Shown: positions 45,963 through 55,506 of the stretch, in pieces
Layout of the letters: each line of letters starts with the position of its first letter
Position numbering within the stretch: the first letter of the stretch is position 1
From: Streptomyces sp. NRRL WC-3626
GTDB lineage: Bacteria; Actinomycetota; Actinomycetes; Streptomycetales; Streptomycetaceae
Direction: 5' to 3'
Length of the DNA: 64,000 bases
Assembly: GCF_000718785.1 (NCBI RefSeq)
Contig: NZ_JOCA01000005.1
Location: 124,001-188,000, forward strand
Program-made: the position numbers and the translations under genes
Notes under the pieces: model-generated
Database searches by the model: none
What the model was told of the DNA's origin: nothing
The model's input: only the letters and a program-made list of their open reading frames with translations

Positions 45963-46418
45963 GGTGTTCTCCTGTGGATACGGGGTGAGGGATCACGTTG
46001 AATGTTCAACTAACTCAACGAGACCTACCGTAGACCTATTCTCTTCAAGTTTCAACCATCTCTGGTGAGGGTGTCGCGAATCCGTCCCCGCGGGGCCGGT
46101 ACGAGGTCCATCCTGCCCCTGTCGGGCCGTCCCCGCCGCCCTTTCCCCTCCCGTCCCATGGCTTCGCCCCGGCCCGGCCGCGCGCGCTTCCGTGCCCCTG
46201 CTCCGGGGGTGCGCGGGTCGTACACCCGCCTGGCGGTACCGCGCGCACGCAGGGGTGGATCTGCGGCGTGGCGTGCGGGCCCCGGGAGCCCGGACGCGGC
46301 CCGTCGGCGGGGGGTCGCGGCGGTCCGGGCGGCGGGCTCCAGCGCTGGCGCGGGGTACCGGAGTGGGGGTGTCCTGGATGGCGAGAACCCGCAGCGACAG
46401 CGCATGGGAGACCGACTC
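45963..46418. other. Non-coding interval yceI-like / SDR
   Basis: This 456-bp divergent gap contains the palindrome at 45997-46010 next to the YceI gene. The rest is GC-rich; frames open through it give Arg/Pro-rich products without ribosome binding sites. I see no gene there. Confidence 0.45.
45997..46010. promoter_or_regulatory. Palindromic operator upstream of yceI-like gene
   Basis: GTTGAA-TG-TTCAAC is a perfect 6-bp inverted repeat with a 2-bp centre, the size typical of MarR-family sites. Additional AACTCAAC lies beside it. No MarR gene is in the window. Confidence 0.5.
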
Positions 46419-47279
<861 letters not shown>

Positions 47280-47347
47280 GAGCCGGCACAGGCCGGAGTT
47301 ACCCGAACGGGTGCATGCACCACCCATGAATGTGAGGTGACTCTCAG

Positions 47348-47389
47348 ATGACGCCTTTGTGTGACCTCTACAAGCCGGGCGCCTTCTGA
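47348..47389 (+). CDS. Possible 13-aa upstream ORF of accB (uncertain)
   Basis: ATG 47348, preceded by GAGGTGA at about 8 nt, opens a 13-codon ORF reading MTPLCDLYKPGAF. CAGAAC (47397-47402) and GTTCTG (47420-47425) downstream can form a hairpin, but there is no terminator T run. It is the only candidate gene in the 226-bp gap before accB. It may be chance. Confidence 0.25.
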   Translation: MTPLCDLYKPGAF

Positions 47390-47505
47390 GCAGTCAGAAC
47401 GGCTGCATGTCCCCATGGTTCTGTTCAGGTGCACCAGGAAAACACCCCGAGGACTGTGAGGAGTCGACGGCTCGCATTTCGAGGTCCGCTTCGTAAGGTC
47501 ACTAC

Positions 47506-49089
47506 ATGACCGTTTTGGATGAGGCGCCGGGTGAGCCGACCGACGCGCGCGGACGCGTGGCCGAACTGCACGAGATCCGTGCCCAGGTACTGGCCGGCCC
47601 GAGCGAGAAGGCGACCCAGGCGCAGCACGCCAAGGGCAAGCTGACCGCGCGGGAGCGCATCGAGCTGCTGCTGGACCCGGGGTCCTTCCGCGAGGTCGAG
47701 CAGCTGCGCCGGCACCGGGCCACCGGCTTCGGTCTGGAGGAGAAGAAGCCGTACACGGACGGTGTGATCACCGGCTGGGGCACGGTGGAGGGCCGTACGG
47801 TCTTCGTCTACGCCCATGACTTCCGGATCTTCGGCGGCGCGCTGGGCGAGGCCCACGCCACCAAGATCCACAAGATCATGGACATGGCCATCGCGGCCGG
47901 CGCGCCGCTGGTGTCGCTCAACGACGGCGCCGGCGCCCGTATCCAGGAGGGTGTCTCCGCCCTCGCCGGATACGGCGGCATCTTCCAGCGGAACACCAAG
48001 GCCTCCGGGGTCATCCCGCAGATCAGCGTGATGCTCGGCCCGTGTGCGGGCGGCGCGGCCTACAGCCCCGCCCTCACCGACTTCGTGTTCATGGTCCGCG
48101 ACACCTCGCAGATGTTCATCACCGGTCCGGACGTCGTCAAGGCGGTCACCGGCGAGGAGATCACCCAGAACGGCCTCGGCGGCGCGGACGTGCACGCCGA
48201 GACCTCGGGCGTCTGCCACTTCGCCTACGACGACGAGGAGACGTGCATCCACGAGGTGCGCTACCTCCTCTCCCTGCTCCCGCAGAACAACCGGGAGAAC
48301 CCGCCGCGCATGGAGTGCTCCGACGACGCGGAGCGCCGCGGCGACGTCCTCCTGGACCTGGTCCCCGCCGACGGCAACCGGCCGTACGACATGGCCAAGG
48401 TCATCGAGGAGATCGTCGACGACGGCGAGTACCTCGAGGTCCACGAGCGCTGGGCGCGCAACATCATCTGCGCGCTGGCCCGGATGGACGGCCAGGTCGT
48501 CGGCATCGTCGCCAACCAGCCGCAGTCGCTGGCCGGTGTGCTGGACATCGAGGCGTCCGAGAAGGCCGCGCGCTTCGTCCAGATGTGCGACGCGTTCAAC
48601 ATCCCGATCCTGACCTTCCTGGACGTCCCCGGCTTCCTGCCGGGCGTCGACCAGGAGCACGGCGGCATCATCCGGCACGGGGCGAAGCTGCTGTACGCGT
48701 ACTGCAACGCGACCGTGCCGCGGATCTCGCTGATCCTGCGCAAGGCGTACGGCGGCGCGTACATCGTGATGGACTCCCAGTCCATCGGCGCCGACCTGAC
48801 CTACGCCTGGCCGACGAACGAGATCGCCGTGATGGGCGCGGAGGGTGCGGCCAACGTCATCTTCCGCCGGCAGATCGCCGACGCCGAGGACCCGGAGGCC
48901 ATGCGGGCCCGCATGGTCAAGGAGTACAAGTCCGAGCTGATGCACCCGTACTACGCCGCCGAGCGCGGGTTGGTCGACGATGTGATCGACCCCGCCGAGA
49001 CGCGTGAGGTGCTGATCCGTTCACTGGCGATGCTGCAGTCCAAGCACGCCGATCTGCCGTCCCGCAAGCACGGCAACCCGCCGCAGTAA
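47506..49089 (+). CDS. accB: Acyl-CoA carboxylase beta (carboxyltransferase) subunit, acetyl-CoA type
   Basis: This 527-aa biotin-dependent carboxyltransferase transfers CO2 from biotin to acyl-CoA, giving malonyl-CoA for fatty acid and polyketide synthesis. It has the paired crotonase folds with oxyanion-hole glycines (ASGVIPQISVMLGPCAGGAAYSPAL and RKAYGGAYIVMDSQ). Residue 420 is Ile, where propionyl-CoA-specific PccB has Asp; this position is the established acyl-CoA specificity switch in S. coelicolor enzymes, so AccB is favoured. TAAGGT (47494-47499) lies 6 nt before ATG 47506. accE follows after 14 nt. Confidence 0.95.
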   Translation: MTVLDEAPGEPTDARGRVAELHEIRAQVLAGPSEKATQAQHAKGKLTARERIELLLDPGSFREVEQLRRHRATGFGLEEKKPYTDGVITGWGTVEGRTVFVYAHDFRIFGGALGEAHATKIHKIMDMAIAAGAPLVSLNDGAGARIQEGVSALAGYGGIFQRNTKASGVIPQISVMLGPCAGGAAYSPALTDFVFMVRDTSQMFITGPDVVKAVTGEEITQNGLGGADVHAETSGVCHFAYDDEETCIHEVRYLLSLLPQNNRENPPRMECSDDAERRGDVLLDLVPADGNRPYDMAKVIEEIVDDGEYLEVHERWARNIICALARMDGQVVGIVANQPQSLAGVLDIEASEKAARFVQMCDAFNIPILTFLDVPGFLPGVDQEHGGIIRHGAKLLYAYCNATVPRISLILRKAYGGAYIVMDSQSIGADLTYAWPTNEIAVMGAEGAANVIFRRQIADAEDPEAMRARMVKEYKSELMHPYYAAERGLVDDVIDPAETREVLIRSLAMLQSKHADLPSRKHGNPPQ

Positions 49090-49103
49090 GGGAGACGCAC
49101 GCC

Positions 49104-49292
49104 ATGAGCACACCTGACATTCGCGTCGAGAAGGGCCACGCCGAGCCGGAGGAGGTCGCCGCTCTCACGGCGATCCTGCTGGCCCGTGCGGCCGCGCAGC
49201 CGGCGGCCCCGGCCCATCGGGGCCGCGCGAAGGCCGGCTGGCGCCGGCTGGAACGAGAGAACGGCTTCCGGGCGCCCCACAGCTGGCGCTGA
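49104..49292 (+). CDS. accE: Acyl-CoA carboxylase epsilon subunit
   Basis: This 62-aa protein has the short AccE pattern: IRVEKGHAEPEEVAALTAILLARAA, then W-RRLERENGFRAPHSWR at the C-terminus. The epsilon subunit stabilises and stimulates the alpha-beta acetyl-CoA carboxylase complex of actinomycetes. AAGGGAG precedes ATG 49104, and it is cotranscribed with accB, ending at a strong hairpin. Confidence 0.92.
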   Translation: MSTPDIRVEKGHAEPEEVAALTAILLARAAAQPAAPAHRGRAKAGWRRLERENGFRAPHSWR

Positions 49293-49294
49293 CC

Positions 49295-49336
49295 CGATGA
49301 AGGGCCCCTTCCCGTCCGGGGAGGGGCCCTTCATCG
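49295..49336 (+). terminator. Terminator after accE
   Basis: A 15-bp perfect stem (49295-49309 with 49322-49336, 12-nt loop) starts 3 bp after the accE stop. Confidence 0.88.
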
Positions 49337-49414
49337 TGCCCGGAGCCGATACGCGGGCCACCTTGGCACGCCGCGGGGGGAGTGACGCCGCTCGGCGCTG
49401 ACGAGGCGCCGCCT

Positions 49415-49452
49415 GCGCCCACCCGTGCCGCCCCAGCGGCACGACTGCCCGC
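49415..49452 (-). repeat. 38-bp dispersed repeat, copy 2
   Basis: Exact reverse complement of 17011-17048. It is followed at 49472-49495 by GGGGCGCGGGGAACTGCGCG, another sequence I recall as widely dispersed in Streptomyces. The 242-bp gap 49337-49578 between accE's terminator and cvnD2 therefore appears built from genome-wide repeats and holds no gene. Confidence 0.85.
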
Positions 49453-49578
49453 AGCCGCGAAGAAGCACCCGAAGGGGCGCGGGGAACTGCGCGGGAAACC
49501 CCCACCGGGCCGCAGGCGCATGCAAGAGCCCCCGGCGGCAGCGTGGTCGCAGGGGGCGCGTTGCGGGACGTGCGGGGG

Positions 49579-50160
49579 TCAGCGGAGGCGGGCCATCAGC
49601 GCGTGCTCCACGAGGGTGATGAGCGCCGACTTCGCATCGGCCCGATGCCGCGCGTCCGTCGTGATGATCGGCGTGTCCGGCCCGATCTGCAGCGCCTCCC
49701 GCACCTCGTCCGGCTGATACGGCTGCTGGCCGTCGAAGCCGTTCAGCGCGATCACGAACGGAAGACCCGAGTTCTCGAAGTAGTCGACCGCCGGGAAGCA
49801 GTCGGCCAGCCGACGCGTGTCGACCAGCACGATCGCCCCGATGGCGCCGCGCACCAGGTCGTCCCACATGAACCAGAAGCGGTCCTGGCCGGGCGTACCG
49901 AACAGGTACAGGATCAGGTCCTGGTCCAGCGTGATACGGCCGAAGTCCATCGCGACCGTCGTGGTCGTCTTGTCCCCGGTGTGGGTGAGGTCGTCGATGC
50001 CTGCCGAAGCAGACGTCATGACGGCCTCCGTGCGCAGCGGGTTGATCTCCGAAACGGCCCCGACGAACGTGGTCTTGCCCACGCCGAAGCCACCCGCCAC
50101 CACGATCTTCGCCGAGGTGGTGGAGCGGGAAGGACCGCCGCTAGAGCTTGCGAAGTCCAC
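49579..50160 (-). CDS. cvnD2: Conservon GTPase CvnD (second conservon)
   Basis: This 193-aa Ras/MglA-like small GTPase has the P-loop GGFGVGKTT at residues 23-31 and the G3 region TPGQDRFWFMWDDL. The G4 position reads ALNGFD rather than NKxD, which is usual for CvnD. It acts at the membrane with CvnA-C in a signalling complex compared to eukaryotic G-protein-coupled systems. GTG 50160 lies inside the 3' end of cvnC2 (20-nt overlap). The protein is nearly identical to CvnD1 (54916-55506). Confidence 0.93.
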   Translation of the reverse strand: MDFASSSGGPSRSTTSAKIVVAGGFGVGKTTFVGAVSEINPLRTEAVMTSASAGIDDLTHTGDKTTTTVAMDFGRITLDQDLILYLFGTPGQDRFWFMWDDLVRGAIGAIVLVDTRRLADCFPAVDYFENSGLPFVIALNGFDGQQPYQPDEVREALQIGPDTPIITTDARHRADAKSALITLVEHALMARLR

Positions 50161-50713
50161 TGAGCACCCTTTCGAGCAGTGTCACGTCTGGCTGGCCGCC
50201 GGCGCTCTCGTCGCCGCCGGGCTGATGGATGGCGACCAGTCCCGCCTCCGCCAAGTCGGCGACGAGGATCCTGGCCACACCGAGAGGGATGGTCAGCAGG
50301 GCCGAGATCTCGGCCACCGACTTGATCTCCCGGCAGAGGGTGCAGATCCGCTGATGCTCGGGCAACTGGCCCTGCATCTGATGCGGCTGCGCGGTGGTGT
50401 GCACCAGCGCCTCGATGGCGAGCTGGTACCGCGGCCTGGTGCGGCCGCCCGTCATGGCGTACGGGCGCACCAGGGGATTGTTCGACGCCCCGGCGGGCGC
50501 CGGCTCGGGTGCTCGGCGTTGCGGCTGCACCGGCTGGATGCGCGGGGCATGCGGCTGGTCGTACGGCGAAGGGCCGGGGCCCTGCGGCGCGTACGGCTGG
50601 CCGTGGCGTGGCGCGGAGGGGTATCCGTACCGGTTCTGGGAACCGTCGTTCTGGCCCTGGGCGGGACCGTACGACCAGTTGCCCGCGGATGAACCGTCTG
50701 GGGGTGTTGCCAC
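50141..50713 (-). CDS. cvnC2: Conservon protein CvnC, DUF742 (second conservon)
   Basis: This 190-aa protein has a Gln/Pro/Tyr-rich N-terminal half (residues 1-80, disordered) and a C-terminal DUF742 winged-helix-like domain (LVRPYAMTGGRTRPRYQLAIEALVHTT, CTLCREIKSVAEISALL, LGVARILVADLAEAGLVAIH). CvnC1 lacks most of the N-terminal extension. GTG 50713 is preceded by AGGAGGAGAAA. Confidence 0.92.
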   Translation of the reverse strand: MATPPDGSSAGNWSYGPAQGQNDGSQNRYGYPSAPRHGQPYAPQGPGPSPYDQPHAPRIQPVQPQRRAPEPAPAGASNNPLVRPYAMTGGRTRPRYQLAIEALVHTTAQPHQMQGQLPEHQRICTLCREIKSVAEISALLTIPLGVARILVADLAEAGLVAIHQPGGDESAGGQPDVTLLERVLSGLRKL

Positions 50714-50807
50714 TTTCTCCTCCTCCGACCGTGCCTGGCACCCATCTCTGTGGAGCCGCGTCCCGAAACCTTACGGCCCCGGGACGCCAAAGCGCACCGT
50801 CCGTCGT

Positions 50808-51230
50808 CTAGTTGAGAAGGCTCCCTTGGAGCTCCGCCCGAAGGTCCGGCGTCAGGACCGTACCGGCCCGGTCGACCAGAAGGGCCATCTCGTAACCAAT
50901 GAGGCCGATGTCCGCCTCGGGATGTGCGAGAACTGCGAGCGACGACCCGTCGGAAACGGCCATGAGGAACAGGAATCCCCGCTCCATCTCCACAACCGTC
51001 TGATTCACGCTGCCGCCCTCGAAGATCCGGGAGGCGCCGGCCGTCAGGGACGTCAGACCGGAGGCGACGGCCGCGAGCTGGTCCGCCCGGTCACGGGGAA
51101 ACCCTTCGGACATCGCCAGAAGGAGTCCGTCGGCGGAGACCACCACCGTGTGGGACACCCCCGGGGTGTTGTCCACGAAGTTGGTGATCAACCAGTTCAG
51201 GTTCTGTGCCGCCTGGCTCATCGGGCTCAC
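50808..51230 (-). CDS. cvnB2: Conservon roadblock/LC7 protein CvnB (second conservon)
   Basis: This 140-aa Roadblock/LC7 protein reads AQNLNWLITNFVDNTPGVSHTVVVSADGLLLAMSEG, then ADQLAAVASGLTSLTAGASRIF. It probably acts as a regulator of the CvnD GTPase, as MglB does for MglA. GTG 51230 has AGGAG 5-6 nt upstream; ATG 51221 is a shorter alternative. The cvnA2 stop at 51232 nearly touches the start. A 94-bp gap separates it from cvnC2. Confidence 0.92.
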   Translation of the reverse strand: MSPMSQAAQNLNWLITNFVDNTPGVSHTVVVSADGLLLAMSEGFPRDRADQLAAVASGLTSLTAGASRIFEGGSVNQTVVEMERGFLFLMAVSDGSSLAVLAHPEADIGLIGYEMALLVDRAGTVLTPDLRAELQGSLLN

Positions 51231-51231
51231 A

Positions 51232-54200
51232 CTAACGCTCCTGGTTGTAGGTGCTGTCAGGACCACCGTGTTGATTCCTGGTGGCCTGGTTGTTCGTTTC
51301 ACTGCCGGCGCTGCGGCCCTTTTGGACACCGCGGCGAAGGTTGCTCAGCCTGCCCCGGACGTCCTCCGGAGCGCGGGAGACCTGGGGGCCTCCCTGGGAG
51401 GTGGTTTCGGCGGCTCCCTCGACCAGATTGGCCTTGGGGACCCGTCGCGGCAGACCGGAGGACGTCACTCCGCCCGCCTTGGGTTTCCGGAGCGACGATG
51501 CCTGCTGCCAGCGCTCGTCGTTCGCCGAACGCCAGCCGCTCTCGTCGCCGCTGTCCGGTGTCGGGGCCGGCGGCTCCTGCTTCCTCTGCCGTGCGCCGCC
51601 CTGGCCGTTCGCGCCGGCCGCGGTGGATCCGCGGCGGGGAAGCCCGGCGTCGGTCAGCGCGTGGCCGTCGGAGGCGGCCGGTCCCGGACGGTCGAAGCCT
51701 ACGCTGTCCTGCTCACGTACGTCAGCGGCCTGCGTATTTTCCGATTCCGGGGTCTGAGCAGCGTACTGGTCCGCGTAGCCGTTGCGGTAACCGTCCTGCT
51801 GGGGCCAGTCGTCCGTCTGTCCCGCTGCGCCGCCGAAGGCGGGGAACGCGTCGACGGCACCGGCGGCGGCGTGGCCGTCCTGGACCGGCTCCGGGTAGGA
51901 GGGGTCGGGGTAGCCGGCGCCCGCGGAGAAGGACTCGTTCTGCGGCAGCTGCCCGTTCGGCGCGTAGTACCCCTCGCCGTACGACTGCTGCTGCGGCTCC
52001 TCGTACGCCGTCTGCTGCCCGTTGTCGTACGCCTGCTGGTCGTACTGGCCGGTCCGCTGGTCTTGGAAGCCGTCGAAGCCCTGGCCGCCGTCGTACCCCT
52101 GGCCGTTGTCGTACCCCTGGCCGTTGTCGTAGCCCTGCGGGGCGGCGAACTCGTCCGGGAAGGCGGGTGCCTCGGGCGCCTCCTGGGCGTTCGCGGCGGT
52201 CGGCTCGGGCTGCCCCTGGGGGTCCAGAGCCGCCCGGCGCTCCTCGCGCATCAGCGAACGGCCGACGGGGTCCAGGTCGCGGATGTCGTCCGGGACCTCG
52301 GTGTAGCGGCTGTCGTCGAAGCCGAGCTCGGCGGCGGTGCGCAGCGGCTGCCGGCCGAAGTCCTCACCCGGGAGGTTCTGCTCCGGGATGATCTGCGAGA
52401 CCGTGAACTCGTCGCGCTCCAGCGGCTGTTCGCCGCCGCCGCCGTGGGTGATCGCGTCCGGCAGCATGACCAGCGAGGTGGTCCCGGCCTGCTCGCCCGA
52501 GGGGCGCAGCTGGACCCGGATGCCGTGCCGGTCGGACAGCCGGCCGACCACGAACAGGCCCATGCGCTGGGAGATCGCGGCGTCCACGGTCGGCGGGTTG
52601 GCCAGCTTGTGGTTGATGTCCGCGAAGTCCTCGGCGGTGAGGCCGATGCCCTTGTCGTGGATCTCGATCATCACGCGGCCGTCGGGGAGACGGGTCGCGG
52701 TGACACGGACCTTGGTCTGCGGGGAGGAGAACGTGGTGGCGTTCTCCAGCAGCTCGGCGAGCAGGTGCACGAGGTCGGTCACCGCGCGGCCGTGGATCTC
52801 GGCCTCCGGGACACCGGACAGCTCGATGCGCTCGTACTGCTCCACCTCGGAGGAGGCGGCGCGCAGCACGTCGACCAGCGGGACCGGCTGGTCCCAGCGG
52901 CGGCCGGGCTCCTCGCCGGCGAGGACGAGGAGGTTCTCGCCGTTGCGGCGCATACGGGTCGCGAGGTGGTCCAGACGGAAGAGGTTCTCCAGCTGGTCCG
53001 GGTCGGCCTCGTTGTTCTCCAGGCCGGTGATCAGGGTCAGCTGGCCCTCGATCAGCGACTGGTTGCGGCGCGACAGGTTGGTGAAGATCGCGTTGATGTT
53101 GCCCCGCAGCAGGGCCTGCTCGGCGGCGAGCCGGACGGCCTCACGGTGGACCTGGTCGAAGGCGCGGGCGACTTCGCCGATCTCGTCCGTGGAGGTGATC
53201 GGGATGGCCTGCACCCGGGTGTCGACCCGTCCGGGATCGGTCCGGGAGAGCTGGTCGACCAGCATCGGCAGCCGCTGCTCGGCGATACCGAAGGCGGCGT
53301 TGCGCAGCTGGCGCATGGAGCGGCTCATCTGGCGGGCCACCATGCCGGCCAGGATGAACGCGGCGAGGAGGGCGATCACGACGGCGGCGCCGGTGATGAG
53401 GGCGTCGCGCTGGGCGTCGTCGGCGACCTGCGAGGCCTCGCTCACCGCGGAGTCGGTCAGGTCGGACTCGATCTCGCTGTAGCCGTCGAACTTGAGGGTG
53501 CTCACGGCCCACCAGTTGGCGGGGGTGATGCCCTGGGCGGCGAGTTCGCCGCGCGCGGCCGCGTCGGTGGAGGGGAGCCGGCCCAGCTCGGAGATCATCG
53601 TCTCCGGCTTCGCGGGCGGCGCCACGTAGTCGGGGTCCTGCTGCTTGGCCTCCCGGGCCATGGCCGTGCCCTCGGCCTGGATCCGCTGCGCCGTCTGCTC
53701 CAGCTTCTCCACGTCGGCCTCGGTGCCACCGCCCCTGTACTCCTCGATGGCGATGCGCTCGAGGTAGGCGTAGGAGGTGAGGGCGACGCGCTGGCTGGCG
53801 AGCTGGCTGTCGGTCGGGCCGGGCTTCACCAGCAGGTGCATGCCGATGGAGCGCTCCAGCGACAGTGCCGACTTGGTCAGCGAGATCGCGTAGACCGTGC
53901 GTCCGTAGCTGGTGATGTTGCCGGTACCGAGACCGAGGTCGTTGGCGAACTCCATCAGGGGGTGGGCGACGGTGACGTAACCCTCCTCGGTCGCGACACC
54001 CTTGAGCTTGGAGGTGTAGGCCGCGGCGCGCAGCGCGGTCAGCTGGGGCTCCGCCGCGCGGAACAGCTCCATCCGGCGGTTCAGGCCGGGCTTGTCCGGC
54101 ATGCTCCGCGCGGCCTCGTCGAAGGCGTCGGCGGCCTTGTCGGTCGCGGCGCGGGCCTTGGCGACGTCCGGGTCGTCCTTGCCCTTGCCCTGCAGCAGCG

Positions 54201-54540
54201 GGACCGCCGTGACGTCCCGCTCGTTGTAGAGGGCGTTGGCGTAGGTGAGGGAGGCACGCACCAGACGCGCGGTGTTCTCCGCGTCCTGGGCCTCGTTCCA
54301 GGTGTCGATCGAGCCCTTCACCTGGAAGCCGCCCATGACCAGGCCGACCAGCACGGGTATGAGCAGGATCGCGTTCAGCCTGGTCGTCACGCGCCAGTTG
54401 CGCGGGGACAGACGGCCTCCGCCGCCGGCGGGCGCGGGGGTCGGCTCGGGGCCGGGCACCGGGGCGGGCGCCGCTGTGCGCGGCGGCGGCGTGAAGTTGC
54501 CCCGGGCCGACGGCTCGGGACTGTTCTTGCTTCGCCTCAC
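51232..54540 (-). CDS. cvnA2: Conservon sensor histidine-kinase-like protein CvnA (second conservon)
   Basis: This 1102-aa membrane sensor has a basic/Pro N-terminus, TM1 (LNAILLIPVLVGLVMGGF), an extracytoplasmic nitrate/nitrite-sensing (NIT) type helical domain, TM2 (ALITGAAVVIALLAAFILAGMVA), HAMP, and an ATPase domain with N-box ELLENATTFSSPQTKV and G-box IEIHDKGIGLT. A long Gln/Gly/Tyr-rich tail of about 400 residues includes tandem GYDNGQ repeats. The H-box-like region reads LDHLATRMRRNGENLLVL. No response-regulator gene is adjacent. Start GTG 54540. Confidence 0.9.
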   Translation of the reverse strand: MRRSKNSPEPSARGNFTPPPRTAAPAPVPGPEPTPAPAGGGGRLSPRNWRVTTRLNAILLIPVLVGLVMGGFQVKGSIDTWNEAQDAENTARLVRASLTYANALYNERDVTAVPLLQGKGKDDPDVAKARAATDKAADAFDEAARSMPDKPGLNRRMELFRAAEPQLTALRAAAYTSKLKGVATEEGYVTVAHPLMEFANDLGLGTGNITSYGRTVYAISLTKSALSLERSIGMHLLVKPGPTDSQLASQRVALTSYAYLERIAIEEYRGGGTEADVEKLEQTAQRIQAEGTAMAREAKQQDPDYVAPPAKPETMISELGRLPSTDAAARGELAAQGITPANWWAVSTLKFDGYSEIESDLTDSAVSEASQVADDAQRDALITGAAVVIALLAAFILAGMVARQMSRSMRQLRNAAFGIAEQRLPMLVDQLSRTDPGRVDTRVQAIPITSTDEIGEVARAFDQVHREAVRLAAEQALLRGNINAIFTNLSRRNQSLIEGQLTLITGLENNEADPDQLENLFRLDHLATRMRRNGENLLVLAGEEPGRRWDQPVPLVDVLRAASSEVEQYERIELSGVPEAEIHGRAVTDLVHLLAELLENATTFSSPQTKVRVTATRLPDGRVMIEIHDKGIGLTAEDFADINHKLANPPTVDAAISQRMGLFVVGRLSDRHGIRVQLRPSGEQAGTTSLVMLPDAITHGGGGEQPLERDEFTVSQIIPEQNLPGEDFGRQPLRTAAELGFDDSRYTEVPDDIRDLDPVGRSLMREERRAALDPQGQPEPTAANAQEAPEAPAFPDEFAAPQGYDNGQGYDNGQGYDGGQGFDGFQDQRTGQYDQQAYDNGQQTAYEEPQQQSYGEGYYAPNGQLPQNESFSAGAGYPDPSYPEPVQDGHAAAGAVDAFPAFGGAAGQTDDWPQQDGYRNGYADQYAAQTPESENTQAADVREQDSVGFDRPGPAASDGHALTDAGLPRRGSTAAGANGQGGARQRKQEPPAPTPDSGDESGWRSANDERWQQASSLRKPKAGGVTSSGLPRRVPKANLVEGAAETTSQGGPQVSRAPEDVRGRLSNLRRGVQKGRSAGSETNNQATRNQHGGPDSTYNQER

Positions 54541-54702
54541 TCGACCAACAACCTCTCGGCGGTCGGCACCTTCGTCGTGCCGCTGTGTCTCAGAGCCCGG
54601 TGCGCCATCGACAGTGGGGTACGTCTTTGACTAATGGGCAGTTCAGGCATTCCAGCATGCCGACCAGCGCTCTTCCAAACACTGGAAGGCGATGAATTCG
54701 AG

Positions 54703-54730
54703 TGATGTAAGTCCCAGATAAAACGGTCAA
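54703..54730 (-). promoter_or_regulatory. Candidate cvn2 promoter
   Basis: On the minus strand TTGACC (complement of 54725-54730) and TACATC (complement of 54703-54708) are separated by 16 bp in the most AT-rich stretch of the area. This implies a 5' UTR of about 155 nt before cvnA2. Confidence 0.4.
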
Positions 54731-54842
54731 AAAGAGCGAGCGGCGGCAAAAGGCGAGCCGATCGTGCGCGCAGCGGTACTGCGCGACCGCATCGCGTGTC
54801 GACCTCCCCCGATTCCTCTGCCGAAACGTTATGAACACCAGG

Positions 54843-54870
54843 GCCGGCCGTGTCGAACGACACGGCCGGC
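54843..54870 (-). terminator. Terminator of the first conservon
   Basis: A near-perfect 12-13-bp stem GCCGGCCGTGTCG/CGACACGGCCGGC (54843-54855, 54858-54870) lies 46 bp beyond the cvnD1 stop in its direction of transcription. Confidence 0.82.
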
Positions 54871-54915
54871 TCCGGTATTTCTACGACAACTGCCGTATGC
54901 CGCTTATTGCTTGGC

Positions 54916-55506
54916 TTACCTGAGACGTGCCATCAAAGCATGTTCGACCAGGGTGATCAGCGCACTCTTCGCATCCGCGCGATGCCGGGCGTCGGTGGTG
55001 ATGATCGGGGTGTCGGGCCCGATCTGCAACGCCTCGCGCACCTCCTCGGGCTGATAGGGCTGCTGGCCGTCGAAGCCGTTGAGGGCGACCACGAAGGGCA
55101 GCCCGCTGTTCTCGAAGTAGTCCACCGCCGGGAAGCAGTCCGCCAGCCGGCGGGTGTCCACCAGGACCACCGCGCCGATGGCGCCGCGCACCAGGTCGTC
55201 CCACATGAACCAGAAGCGGTCCTGGCCGGGAGTACCGAACAGGTACAGGATCAGGTCCTGGTCCAGCGTGATACGGCCGAAGTCCATGGCCACCGTGGTG
55301 GTGGTCTTGCCCCCGGTGTGGGTGAGGTCGTCGATGCCCGCGCTGGCGGAGGTCATCACGGCCTCGGTACGCAGCGGATTGATCTCCGAGACGGCGCCGA
55401 CGAACGTGGTCTTGCCCACGCCGAAGCCGCCGGCCACCACGATCTTCGCGGATGTGGTGGCACGGTTTTCGGAGACCGCCCCGCCGCTAGAGCTTGCGAA
55501 GTCCAC
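54916..55506 (-). CDS. cvnD1: Conservon GTPase CvnD (first conservon)
   Basis: This 196-aa small GTPase has P-loop GGFGVGKTT, GTPGQDRFWFMWDD and ALNGFD motifs. It differs from CvnD2 by only a few conservative changes (for example IALNG/VALNG, QPDEV/QPEEV) and by three extra residues near the N-terminus. GTG 55506 overlaps cvnC1 by 20 nt, the same arrangement as in the second conservon. Confidence 0.93.
   Translation of the reverse strand: MDFASSSGGAVSENRATTSAKIVVAGGFGVGKTTFVGAVSEINPLRTEAVMTSASAGIDDLTHTGGKTTTTVAMDFGRITLDQDLILYLFGTPGQDRFWFMWDDLVRGAIGAVVLVDTRRLADCFPAVDYFENSGLPFVVALNGFDGQQPYQPEEVREALQIGPDTPIITTDARHRADAKSALITLVEHALMARLR

Larger units (their letters stand above)
54541..54915. other. 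Inter-conservon region
   Basis: This 375-bp gap contains the terminator of the upstream conservon (54843-54870) and an AT-rich stretch 54700-54760 that is the best place for the cvn2 promoter. No gene is seen. Confidence 0.5.
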
